Below, piece by piece: positions 7,312 through 15,377 of a stretch of 25,815 nucleotides of DNA. The DNA is from a virus. The DNA lies in IMG/VR virus record IMGVR_UViG_3300024346_000451, positions 1-25,815 of that record, one strand, 5' to 3'. The translations under genes and the position numbers were made by a program. Within the stretch, counting starts at the first letter, position 1. Each line of letters begins with the position of its first letter. The notes under the pieces were generated by a model. That model was given only the letters and a program-made list of their open reading frames with translations, made no database searches and was not told where the DNA came from.

Positions 7312-9497
7312 TTAACTTAAAAGTTAACGATGATATTAAGGATACGGAAAATAATGTTGTATCCCTTAAAAGACAGCTAAGGGAAGCGCAACAGGATGTT
7401 CAAACATTAGCTGATAAATTTGGAGCTACTTCAAGGGAAGCGGTTGAAGCTGCTAAAAAAGCTGCTGAATTAAAAGATCGAATAGGCGATGCAAAAAGTT
7501 TAACTGATGCTTATAATCCCGATGCTAAGTTTAAAGCTTTAACAGGTGTTTTAAGTGGTGCAGCTGGTGCTGGTGCTGCCTTTGCAGGTAGTTTAGGTTT
7601 AATGGGGGTTGAATCTAAAGATGTAGAGCAAGCACTGTTAAAAGTTCAAAGTGCAATGGCTATATCTCAAGGGCTACAAGCTGTTGGGGAATCAATCGAC
7701 CAATTTAAAATTTTAAAGACTATAATATTTGGTACAACTGCTGCAAGAATTGCTGATACAACTGTAGAAGAAGCAGGTAATGTTGTAGCATCAAAGAATA
7801 TTATAGCTCGTGGTATTCAAATAGTTCAAACAGGTATACAAACAACACTAACAGCTGGTTTAACTGCTGCAACTTGGCTGTTTAATGCTGCTATGGCTGC
7901 TAATCCTATTGGTGCTATTGTAGCCGTTATAGCGCTTTTAATTGCTTCGGGTTATGCTTTGATAAATATGTTCATGGCAAATTCAGCAGCTGCTAAAAAA
8001 AATGAATTAGCAAACAAAGCTTTAGCAAATGAAATTAAGAATAACAAAAAAGAACAGGATAAAGCAAACGAAACATTTCAAGAAGCAAGGGATCATCAAT
8101 TAGGAATGGCAAAAGCTTCGGGCAAAAGTGCTGAAGAAATTAGAAAATTAACTTTATCATTAGCAAAACAAGAATTACAACAAAACTTAACAAATTACGA
8201 AACTAATAGGGCGATTGCTTTAGAAGCTCGAAGGGTTGCAGGTTTAGAAGGTGCTACAGATGCTGAAAAAAAGACAGCAGAAGAAGCAGTTAAATTAAAT
8301 AATGAATCAGTTAAAGCAGTTAATAAATCGCAAAAACAAATAAGACAAATTGAAAGCGAAAATGCTATTGCAAGACAACAAGAACAAACCGATGCTTATA
8401 AAGAATCTTTAGAAAATCAAAAAAAGGCGGGCGATGATGCGGCTAATACAATTAAAGAAAATAATAAAACAGCAGCAGCAGAAAGGGCAAAACAAGAACA
8501 AGAAGAAAAAGATGCTTTAACTAAAAAATATAGGGATGCTGAAGCTAAAGCGGATGATTTTTATGCAGCAGAACAAAAAGCTAAAGAAGGCAATTTAAAA
8601 GCTACAATGAGTGCGCAAGCTGTTGAGCTACAAACTTTGCGTGATTCTTATGCTGAAAAATTAAAATACGCTCAAGAGAATGGCTTTTCATCTTTACAAT
8701 TACAACAAGAATTATCAAGAAAAGAAAATGAAATTAAATTAAAATTTCAAAATGAAGCTATTGCAAAAGAAGATGAACAATGGTTAAAACTTCAAGAATT
8801 AACTTTAGAAAAAAGCGAGTTTGATGCATTAGTTAGACAACAAAAATTTGAAAAAGAATATATTGCTGCTGAGGGTAATGCCGAGTTACAATTTGAATTA
8901 AAAAAACAATATACTGAAAAAGAAACTGAAATAGATAATGGCAAATCCGCTGCTGATATTGAAAGGGAAAAAAATAAAAATGAAGCAATAGGAAACTTCA
9001 AACAAAACCTTTCAAATTTATCAAGCAATTTAGAAGCTTCAGGATTAGCTAAATCAAAAACAGGTCAAGCGATTGCCAAAACAATAGCTTTAACACAAAT
9101 GAGTATTGATACAGCAGTGGCAATTAGCAAAGCTTCAACTTTAGCAAATGCTGAAGGAGCAGCCGCACAATTAGCATTCCCAATGGTACCTGGAGCTGGT
9201 ACAATAGCGAGGGTTGTTTCTTATGCTTCAACTGCTATGCAAGTTTACGCCAACTTTGCTAAAGCAAAAGCATTATTAAGTGGTGGCGGTGGCGGTGGTG
9301 GTGCATCAGGTGGTGGTGGTACCGCTGCAGCAGCTCCCCCAAGCTTTAATATAGTAGGGCAAAATTCAAACAATCAATTAGCGCAAACAATAGCAGGTCA
9401 ACAACAGCAACCCGTACAAGCGTATGTTGTTAGTGGTAATGTTTCAAGCGCTCAATCATTAGATCGTAACCGAATAGATACAGCAACATTTAACTAA
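7293..9497 (+). CDS. Tail tape measure protein
   Basis: A 734-aa protein with the usual tape measure make-up. There is an N-terminal helical region rich in Ala, Lys and Glu, a Gly/Ala segment (about 84-107, VLSGAAGAGAAFAGSLGLMG), and a hydrophobic stretch near residues 203-227 (ANPIGAIVAVIALLIASGYAL) that could insert into the membrane during DNA ejection. Then follow long coiled coils rich in Lys, Glu and Gln (about 232-580). The C-terminus has a second hydrophobic part and a Gly run (LLSGGGGGGGASGGGG), then a Gln-rich tail. By the general rule of about 0.15 nm per residue, it predicts a tail near 110 nm, consistent with a siphovirus. It lies downstream of the tail-tip-like genes, not upstream as is usual. 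Confidence 0.85.
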   Translation: MAVEKIINLKVNDDIKDTENNVVSLKRQLREAQQDVQTLADKFGATSREAVEAAKKAAELKDRIGDAKSLTDAYNPDAKFKALTGVLSGAAGAGAAFAGSLGLMGVESKDVEQALLKVQSAMAISQGLQAVGESIDQFKILKTIIFGTTAARIADTTVEEAGNVVASKNIIARGIQIVQTGIQTTLTAGLTAATWLFNAAMAANPIGAIVAVIALLIASGYALINMFMANSAAAKKNELANKALANEIKNNKKEQDKANETFQEARDHQLGMAKASGKSAEEIRKLTLSLAKQELQQNLTNYETNRAIALEARRVAGLEGATDAEKKTAEEAVKLNNESVKAVNKSQKQIRQIESENAIARQQEQTDAYKESLENQKKAGDDAANTIKENNKTAAAERAKQEQEEKDALTKKYRDAEAKADDFYAAEQKAKEGNLKATMSAQAVELQTLRDSYAEKLKYAQENGFSSLQLQQELSRKENEIKLKFQNEAIAKEDEQWLKLQELTLEKSEFDALVRQQKFEKEYIAAEGNAELQFELKKQYTEKETEIDNGKSAADIEREKNKNEAIGNFKQNLSNLSSNLEASGLAKSKTGQAIAKTIALTQMSIDTAVAISKASTLANAEGAAAQLAFPMVPGAGTIARVVSYASTAMQVYANFAKAKALLSGGGGGGGASGGGGTAAAAPPSFNIVGQNSNNQLAQTIAGQQQQPVQAYVVSGNVSSAQSLDRNRIDTATFN

Positions 9498-9518
9498 AGT
9501 ATTACACTTTTAAATTAA

Positions 9519-9532
9519 TTCGTTTATATAAT
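9519..9532 (+). promoter_or_regulatory. TTCGTTTA-N6-ATG element, copy 2
   Basis: TTCGTTTA at 9519-9526 and six A/T bases (9527-9532) run directly into the ATG at 9533 of the protease gene, in the 35-nt gap after the tape measure gene. Spacing is identical to copies at 1222 and 12323. It marks the probable first gene of the capsid module. Confidence 0.5.
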
Positions 9533-10663
9533 ATGGATGCAGAAATGGAAACATATCGAGTGAATTTTATTGAAGGCGAAACTACAGGTGTTTATGGCAT
9601 TAGTTTAGTAAACGATCCTGCAATGGAATCAATGTTTATTGCTTTGAGTAAAGAAGAACAATTCCAACTTAAAAGCGTGGATAATGAACAACGAATTGTA
9701 TGCGGTGCTGTATTGATTCCTGAGAAACCTATTTATAGAAATCAAAACGGAAAAGAATTTAACATCGTATTCCCTGCTCAGACTATAAAATTAGCAAGTG
9801 AAAACTTTTTTAAGAAGGGTTATCAATCAAGTTCAACTATTGAGCATGATGTTGATAGTAAAATTAAAGGTGTTACGATTGTTGAAAGTTGGATTAAAAC
9901 AGATTTAGTAAATGATAAATCTGTAGTGTACGGAATGAATGAACCAATAGGTACATGGTACGCATCTATGAAAATAGATAACGATGAAATTTGGAATGAT
10001 TTTGTCAAAACAGGAAAAGTTAAAGGATTCAGTATTGATGGATTTTTTGACCTTGAAAATGTAAATTTAAAAACCGAGAATAATATGATTGAACAAATTG
10101 TTGATGCTATTAAAAGTGGCTTTGCATCTTTGAATTTAACAAAGGATGTAAAAGTGAACTTAGGTAGCGTAAAGTTAGCGGATGGATCAATGGAGTTTAA
10201 TTTCGAGGGCGATACTGTTGCCGTTGGAACTCCTATGACTATGACCGCTCCTGATGGTATGGAGTTGCCAGTTCCTGATGGCGAGTACACTTTAGAAGGT
10301 GGAATGGCTGTTGTAATTGCAAACTCTTTAGTTGCTGAAATTTCAACTGTAGAAGAAGAAACTACAGATGTTGAAGAAGAAGCTCCGATGAATCCCGCAA
10401 CTCCTATGAGTGCGCCTGTAGTTAAAAGTGAAAAAACTACAAATGAAATCTTTTATCAGTTATCAAAAGAAGATTTTAACGCAATGGTTTTAGAAATTGG
10501 TAATCAATTTGAAACTAAACTAAATGCTTTAAGAAACGAGTTTGAAACTAAATTAAGCAATGAAGTTGAAGCGGTGCAACTTACTAAAACAAAACCTGCA
10601 AAAGAAAAAACTTGGGATGAAATGACAAGTTTAGAAAAGCATAGAGCATTAAAAAATAACTAA
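9533..10663 (+). CDS. Prohead maturation protease (XkdF/S78-like) fused to scaffold-like region
   Basis: A 376-aa protein. Residues 1-180 match XkdF-like prohead serine proteases: GVYGISLVNDPAM at the N-terminus, H105 in STIEHDVD, a VESWI segment (117-121), PIGTWYASMKI (138-148) and S167 in VKGFSIDGFF, so H105 and S167 are the likely catalytic pair. Residues about 185-285 form a region with VKLADGS and PVPDGEYTLEGGMAVV patterns seen in Bacteroidota phage proteins. An acidic linker (EEETTDVEEEAP) and a C-terminal coiled coil (about 320-352) follow. This C-terminal half probably serves as scaffold, since no separate scaffold gene lies before the capsid gene. An in-frame ATG at 10085 (residue 185) could start a scaffold-only product. 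The first ATG is supported by the TTCGTTTA element. Confidence 0.78.
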   Translation: MDAEMETYRVNFIEGETTGVYGISLVNDPAMESMFIALSKEEQFQLKSVDNEQRIVCGAVLIPEKPIYRNQNGKEFNIVFPAQTIKLASENFFKKGYQSSSTIEHDVDSKIKGVTIVESWIKTDLVNDKSVVYGMNEPIGTWYASMKIDNDEIWNDFVKTGKVKGFSIDGFFDLENVNLKTENNMIEQIVDAIKSGFASLNLTKDVKVNLGSVKLADGSMEFNFEGDTVAVGTPMTMTAPDGMELPVPDGEYTLEGGMAVVIANSLVAEISTVEEETTDVEEEAPMNPATPMSAPVVKSEKTTNEIFYQLSKEDFNAMVLEIGNQFETKLNALRNEFETKLSNEVEAVQLTKTKPAKEKTWDEMTSLEKHRALKNN

Positions 10664-10682
10664 TAAAAAAAAAATTTAAAAA

Positions 10683-11699
10683 ATGGCAATAACTGGAACA
10701 ACAGTAGACATTCGTGGTAAGGCGGTAGAGCCTATCTTAGAAGAAGTATTATTCGCAAATAAAACTATTGCGGATGGATATGTAACATTTAACAGTGACA
10801 TCAAAGCGGGTACTATTTTTACCGAAGCTGGTGTTGATGTAACGGCACAACTTTATACAGGTGCTGCTCTTTCATCAAGTGGATCAATTAACATCAATGA
10901 AAGAATTATTACTCCTACAAAATTGGAGTACAAACAAACATTCTTACAAGAATCTTTAAGAGCTGCACGTTTTAATCGTACAATGGCACCTGGTGCTTTC
11001 AACATTGAATCGGATGAGTTCGCTTCAACTGTATTAGCTATGGTAGGGCCAAACGTATCACAAGATGCTGAATCAATCTTTTGGGGTGGTATTACTGCTG
11101 CAACTAAATCAGCAATCGCTGCTTTAACGCCAGGTGGTGCTCAAGGTTCAATGACTGCTGCAACTCAAACGGCTGTAGCTGCTTTAACTGCAGGTCAAGT
11201 TGATGGTGTTTTCGCCAAAGTTCTTTATGATCAAGCTGCTTTAGGTTCTTATATCAAAGTTGCAGGAACTGCTGTAACAAGTGCTAACATCGCTTCACAA
11301 TTTGCGCTTATTTATGCTGCAATCCCTGCTGAATTATTGGCTGATACTGTTAGCCCTGTAGTTGTTTACGCTCCAAGAGCTTGGAAACAATTAGCAAGAA
11401 TAGCTAACAACGCTGTAGGTGCTGCTCAACAAATAAACTTCTTATTTGAAAGCGCTGCTAATGATAGCAAATGTTACTACAATGGTGTTGAAATTCTTTT
11501 CGTTCCAACTCCAAACAACTTAATGGCATACGCTCAAAGAAAAGCGGCTGTATCTTGGAATACTGACTTATTAGATGACGTTAACAGATTTGAAGTAGGT
11601 AAATTAGTTAACGATGGCGATACTCAATTCGTTCGTTCAATCTATACACTTGCTGCAAATGTTGGTCAAGCTAACAAAGGGGTACTTTACGGAGGTTAA
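10683..11699 (+). CDS. Major capsid protein, HK97-fold type
   Basis: A 338-aa protein directly after the protease/scaffold gene. From memory it resembles major capsid proteins of Bacteroidota siphophages. The features seen are an N-terminal arm with DIRGKAVEPILEE, a QTFLQESLRAARFNRTMAPGAF segment (split over about 85-106), DAESIFWGG (128-136), VVYAPRAWKQLARI (about 226-239) and a C-terminal FVRSIYTLAANVG strand. Residues 137-150 and 157-170 are a near repeat with a 20-residue period (xTAATxxAxAALTx). Codon use is more even and GC-richer in third positions than in neighbours, as expected for a highly expressed gene. An intrinsic terminator follows at once. It forms the icosahedral shell. Confidence 0.8.
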   Translation: MAITGTTVDIRGKAVEPILEEVLFANKTIADGYVTFNSDIKAGTIFTEAGVDVTAQLYTGAALSSSGSININERIITPTKLEYKQTFLQESLRAARFNRTMAPGAFNIESDEFASTVLAMVGPNVSQDAESIFWGGITAATKSAIAALTPGGAQGSMTAATQTAVAALTAGQVDGVFAKVLYDQAALGSYIKVAGTAVTSANIASQFALIYAAIPAELLADTVSPVVVYAPRAWKQLARIANNAVGAAQQINFLFESAANDSKCYYNGVEILFVPTPNNLMAYAQRKAAVSWNTDLLDDVNRFEVGKLVNDGDTQFVRSIYTLAANVGQANKGVLYGG

Positions 11700-11709
11700 T
11701 ATTAATATG

Positions 11710-11735
11710 AACCCCTATTAATTTAGGGGTTTTTT
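11710..11735 (+). terminator. Intrinsic terminator after the major capsid gene
   Basis: Stem AACCCCTA (11710-11717) and TAGGGGTT (11724-11731), perfect over 8 bp, loop TTAATT, with a T run ending at 11735. It lies 10 nt after the capsid stop and would limit read-through into the tail tube gene. Confidence 0.88.
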
Positions 11736-11750
11736 AAAACAGATAAAAAA

Positions 11751-12272
11751 ATGAGTTGTGATATAATTACAAAAGGGCGTAAATTGCCATGTAAAGATAA
11801 TAGAATTGGGATTAAACTTGTAGATTTTGCTGTTTATGATTCAACAGGATTTACAGTTACAGACCAAGAAATTTCATCTTTGCCAGGATGGTTAGAAGAC
11901 GTATATCGTTATGAAGTAAAAGCTACTGGAAACAGTTTAGTTGAAACTTCTACAACTGATATGGAAAAAAGAACAGTTGATGTTAAACAAGTTTTAAGCT
12001 TGTTGTTACAAAAAATAACTAAGGCATCTGAAATTGAATTATTAGCATTAATATATTCTACAGTTGTTGCATTCGTACATGATTATAACGGTAACGTTTA
12101 TGCTGTAGGAATTGACACGGGATTAGATGCTACTACTTCAACTAAATCTACAGATGATGGTGGTTATAAATTAACATTAGAAGCTACTGATACTAAATTT
12201 AGCCCATTCTTAAGTAGTGGTGCAATAACAGCATTAGATGCTTTAGTAAGTGCAAATAATGTAGAACCATAA
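11751..12272 (+). CDS. Probable major tail (tube) protein
   Basis: A 173-aa protein flanked by two intrinsic terminators, which fits a separately tuned, abundant structural protein. The N-terminus (C3, then ITKGRKLPCKDNRIGIKLVDFAVYD) has the Cys-x(n)-KGR-x-x-x-C-K-D pattern of a tail tube-like family common in Bacteroidota phages. The middle has VYRYEVKATGNSLVE and KRTVDVKQVLSLLL, and the C-terminal half has AFVHDYNGNVYAVGIDTGLD and GGYKLTLEATDTKFSPF, the strand-rich pattern of tail tube folds. Family members are often labelled hypothetical. Function is inferred from this resemblance, its size, and the flanking terminators. It lies between capsid and portal genes, an odd place for a tail tube gene. 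Confidence 0.6.
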   Translation: MSCDIITKGRKLPCKDNRIGIKLVDFAVYDSTGFTVTDQEISSLPGWLEDVYRYEVKATGNSLVETSTTDMEKRTVDVKQVLSLLLQKITKASEIELLALIYSTVVAFVHDYNGNVYAVGIDTGLDATTSTKSTDDGGYKLTLEATDTKFSPFLSSGAITALDALVSANNVEP

Positions 12273-12291
12273 GGTTGATTATTATTTTTTT

Positions 12292-12324
12292 AAAAGCGCA
12301 AAGTGTTACATTTTGCGCTTTTTT
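12292..12324 (+). terminator. Intrinsic terminator after the tail tube gene
   Basis: AAAAGCGCAAA (12292-12302) pairs with TTTGCGCTTTT (12312-12322), 11 bp, with a 9-nt loop and a T run to 12324. The T run merges into the TTCGTTTA element at 12323, so a termination and an initiation signal are back to back. Confidence 0.9.
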
Positions 12325-12336
12325 CGTTTAATATAT
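12323..12336 (+). promoter_or_regulatory. TTCGTTTA-N6-ATG element, copy 3
   Basis: TTCGTTTA at 12323-12330, six A/T bases, then the ATG at 12337. It directly follows a strong terminator, a place where a new transcript would be needed. This supports a promoter reading of the motif, and it fixes the portal start. Confidence 0.55.
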
Positions 12337-14025
12337 ATGAAGGAAAATAAACAATCTTTAGAAATTATACAGCTCGCAAATTATGTGCGCCCTGTGGTTA
12401 AGGAATCGATGACAAATGATTTCGTTATGAATGGTCCTAAAAATTCATTCTATACCTATATAATTGACCGCTACAACGGAAGCCCTACAAATCGTGCTAT
12501 TATAGATAGCTATGCCAAATTCATTTATGGCAAAGGTTTAATGAGTACACAACAAAGTCAAAAGCCATTACAGTTTGCAATGGTTAATCAAAAGCTATCT
12601 AAAAAGGATTTAAAAAATATTTGTCAGGATTACGCTTTGTTTAGCGAGGCATCAATGGAAGTAATTTATAAAAATGGTTCTTTAGATCGAATTAAACACG
12701 TTCCTAAAAATCAAATCCTACCTAACAAAATGAATGAAGAAGGGGATATTGATACTTATTGGTATTCATTAGATTTTAACGAGCCAAGAAAATATAAGCC
12801 CGTTCCAATACCTGCATTCACTTATGAAAAAAAGAAAAATGGCAGTTATATTTATTTAATTAATAGTTATCAAGTTGGTAAAACGTACTTCACCGATCCA
12901 ATTTATATGGCAGGTTTACCATACGCTGAGCTTGAAGAAGAAATAGCAAACTATTGTATTAACCATATTAAAAATGGTTTAAGCTTCGGACATATATTTA
13001 ATATGAATCAAGGGGAGCCATCGCCTGAGGTTAAGCGTACAATGAAGGATATTATTAAACGTGAAGGTCAGGGATCAATTAACGCTGGCGTTGCTTTAAT
13101 AAATTGGAATAATGGCAAAGAAACAGGAATTGATGTAACAGCTTTAGAAGTTAGCGATGCGCATCAGCAATATGAGTTTTTAACTAAAGAAGCTACGCAA
13201 AAGTTACTTATTTCACACAAAGTTACATCGCCTATTTTATTCGGTATAAAAGATAATACGGGAATGGGTAACAATGCTAATGAAATGGAAAGCGCATTTA
13301 ACGAATTATCGATAAATGTTATTACGCCTATGAAGGAAACTATATTAGACTGTTTAATGGAGTTATTTAATGATAATGGAATTACTATTGATTTAGATTT
13401 TATTCCTTTAAGACAAATAGTGCAGCCAACTATTGAAGAAAAAACTAACTTAAAAAGTGATATTAAAGACACCGATCCAATAATTGCAGATGCTTTAATT
13501 AATTTAGGCGAAGTTATAAGCGATGAATGGGAATTAATCGATGAAGAAGAATACAACGAACATTCTATTAACTTATCAGAAACATCATTAAATTTAGCAA
13601 CCGTAATTTCAAACATTCCTTTAGCCCCAAGTTCAATAGATAATGAATATTTTAAAGTTAGATTTGAATACGCTGGCAGTTTAAAACCGCAAAGAGAATT
13701 TTGCCAAAAAATGATAAATGCAGGTAGGGTATATAGAAAAGAAGATATTGATTTGGCAAGCAGTCAATCTGTTAATCCTGGTTTTGGTCCTGAAGGAACT
13801 GACACTTATGATATATTAAAATATAAAGGCGGTGCCCGATGCAATCATTATTTTTTAAGAAAAGTATATTTGAAAAAAGGTAACAATTATATTACAGTTG
13901 CTGATGCTCAAAAGTTAATAAGTGATTTAAAAGCTCAAGGCATTCAAACTGAAATCCCTACAAGTGGCGAGCCATTATCTACAATCAAACCTAACAACAT
14001 GCCTAACAACGGCTTTTTAAATTAA
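12337..14025 (+). CDS. Portal protein with C-terminal Cys/His domain
   Basis: A 562-aa protein when started at 12337. An upstream in-frame ATG at 12313 lies inside the terminator stem and is rejected. The N-terminal two thirds fit portal proteins: GSPTNRAIIDSYAKFIYGKGL (residues about 48-68, read in two parts), an ISHKVTSPILFGI segment (about 292-304), GNNANEMESAFN (about 311-322) and a helix with TPMKETILDCLMELF. These form the dodecameric DNA entry ring at the head vertex. Residues about 439-514 are a separate conserved block: REFCQKMINAGRVYRKEDID, NPGFGPEG, then YKGGARCNHYFLRKVY with C456, C502 and H504. In my memory this block recurs in Bacteroidota phage head proteins. Its role is unknown to me; zinc binding is possible. 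The gene lies downstream of the capsid gene. Confidence 0.78.
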   Translation: MKENKQSLEIIQLANYVRPVVKESMTNDFVMNGPKNSFYTYIIDRYNGSPTNRAIIDSYAKFIYGKGLMSTQQSQKPLQFAMVNQKLSKKDLKNICQDYALFSEASMEVIYKNGSLDRIKHVPKNQILPNKMNEEGDIDTYWYSLDFNEPRKYKPVPIPAFTYEKKKNGSYIYLINSYQVGKTYFTDPIYMAGLPYAELEEEIANYCINHIKNGLSFGHIFNMNQGEPSPEVKRTMKDIIKREGQGSINAGVALINWNNGKETGIDVTALEVSDAHQQYEFLTKEATQKLLISHKVTSPILFGIKDNTGMGNNANEMESAFNELSINVITPMKETILDCLMELFNDNGITIDLDFIPLRQIVQPTIEEKTNLKSDIKDTDPIIADALINLGEVISDEWELIDEEEYNEHSINLSETSLNLATVISNIPLAPSSIDNEYFKVRFEYAGSLKPQREFCQKMINAGRVYRKEDIDLASSQSVNPGFGPEGTDTYDILKYKGGARCNHYFLRKVYLKKGNNYITVADAQKLISDLKAQGIQTEIPTSGEPLSTIKPNNMPNNGFLN

Positions 14026-14028
14026 ATT

Positions 14029-14589
14029 ATGGCATACTTAATTGAATATGAAGATTTAACAAATGCAACTCCATTAGGCGGGAATATAGATATTGATCGT
14101 TATAAGTTTTGTATTGAAGATGCGCAAAATAGTAAGCTAAAAGAAATTTTAGGCGACACGTTATATAACAAAATAGAAACAGACTATTTAGATGAGGATT
14201 TAACGGACAATTATTTAATTTTGTACAATGACTTTGTAAAACCAATTTTAATCCATCAAAGCGCTGTAGAATACTTAATTATCGGTGGTTATCAAATATC
14301 AAACGGGGGAATCTACAAACATACGCCTGCAAATGGCACACCTGTAGATCAAACTGATATTGATATGTTGGTTAATCATCAAAGGTTAAAAGTAGAAATG
14401 TATGTTGAGCGTTGTTTAAGATGGTTATTAAAGGTAAATTTGCCTGAATATCAATGGCATTATGAGAATATTGTTAACCCGCAATTTAGAAACAGCGGTT
14501 TTGGCTTTGATTTTATTGGATATAGAACAGAAACAACTCAAGATACATGGAAGGCAAACGACAGCGGCGACCTAACGGACAGTTACTAA
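14029..14589 (+). CDS. Head-tail connector-like protein
   Basis: A 186-aa protein three bases after the portal stop. It resembles, from memory, a head-completion/connector family common in Bacteroidota phages: an N-terminal YIDLD-like start (NIDIDRYKFCIEDAQNSKL), ILGDTLYNKIETDYL near residues 40-54, a long helix with FVKPILIHQSAVEYLIIGG (about 69-87), and a second helix RLKVEMYVERCLRWLL (about 119-134). The mostly helical plan fits adaptor proteins that dock below the portal. The last 40 residues are Gly/Asn/Thr-rich and look flexible. Position after the portal supports the call. Confidence 0.58.
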   Translation: MAYLIEYEDLTNATPLGGNIDIDRYKFCIEDAQNSKLKEILGDTLYNKIETDYLDEDLTDNYLILYNDFVKPILIHQSAVEYLIIGGYQISNGGIYKHTPANGTPVDQTDIDMLVNHQRLKVEMYVERCLRWLLKVNLPEYQWHYENIVNPQFRNSGFGFDFIGYRTETTQDTWKANDSGDLTDSY

Positions 14590-14610
14590 AGAAATTAGAA
14601 ATTTATTTAA

Positions 14611-15056
<446 letters not shown>

Positions 15057-15057
<1 letters not shown>

Positions 15058-15377
15058 TGGCAACAACAGTAAATTTTTTAGACGTAATTAAATCAAATTC
15101 ATTCGGAGCTAAAACAGTAACAATAGATGTTGATCTTACTAACATAACATTGCACGTTCAATTTCGTAAAGAACAAAAGCAAGGTAAATTGTTACGGGAT
15201 TGCACCGAAGGGGATGGTATAACGGTAGTTGATAGTAGCACGTTTATTATAGATGATTTTATAGTAGATTTTCAAATAGGGACTATATATTATGATTGTA
15301 AATTTACCTATCAAAGTGGCAAAGTAAAAAGCTATTTTGGTGGGACTTTTAATGTAATTCAAAACGTAACAGACTAA
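15057..15377 (+). CDS. Small beta-rich tail/baseplate protein (BppU N-terminal-like)
   Basis: A 106-aa protein, all beta in look: VKTVTIDVDLTN-type strand near residues 18-28, ITLHVQFRKEQ (30-40), ITVVDSSTFIID, IGTIYYDCKFTYQSGK (about 75-90) and YFGGTFNVIQNVTD at the end. This plan (DLTN...V.FR...D..TF.I......YYD......G....Y..G.F.V...VT) resembles the N-terminal domain of BppU-like baseplate proteins that anchor receptor-binding subunits. It joins both neighbours by TAATG overlaps, which suggests equimolar, coupled synthesis with the following fibre. The call is by pattern only. Confidence 0.5.

Noticed and set aside
9283-9320. GGT-rich simple repeat as a possible repeat element
   Set aside because: It encodes the Gly linker near the tape measure C-terminus and is explained by protein composition.
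9823-10290. 155-codon open frame on the minus strand
   Set aside because: Antisense to the protease/scaffold gene, whose catalytic motifs lie in the same stretch. No own start signal or neighbours on that strand.
12313-12336. Upstream in-frame ATG for the portal
   Set aside because: It lies in the 3' arm of the terminator stem and T run. The ATG at 12337 has the TTCGTTTA element at the conserved spacing.
13164-13616. 150-codon open frame on the minus strand
   Set aside because: Antisense to the portal core motifs; Ser/Ile/Leu-rich shadow composition.
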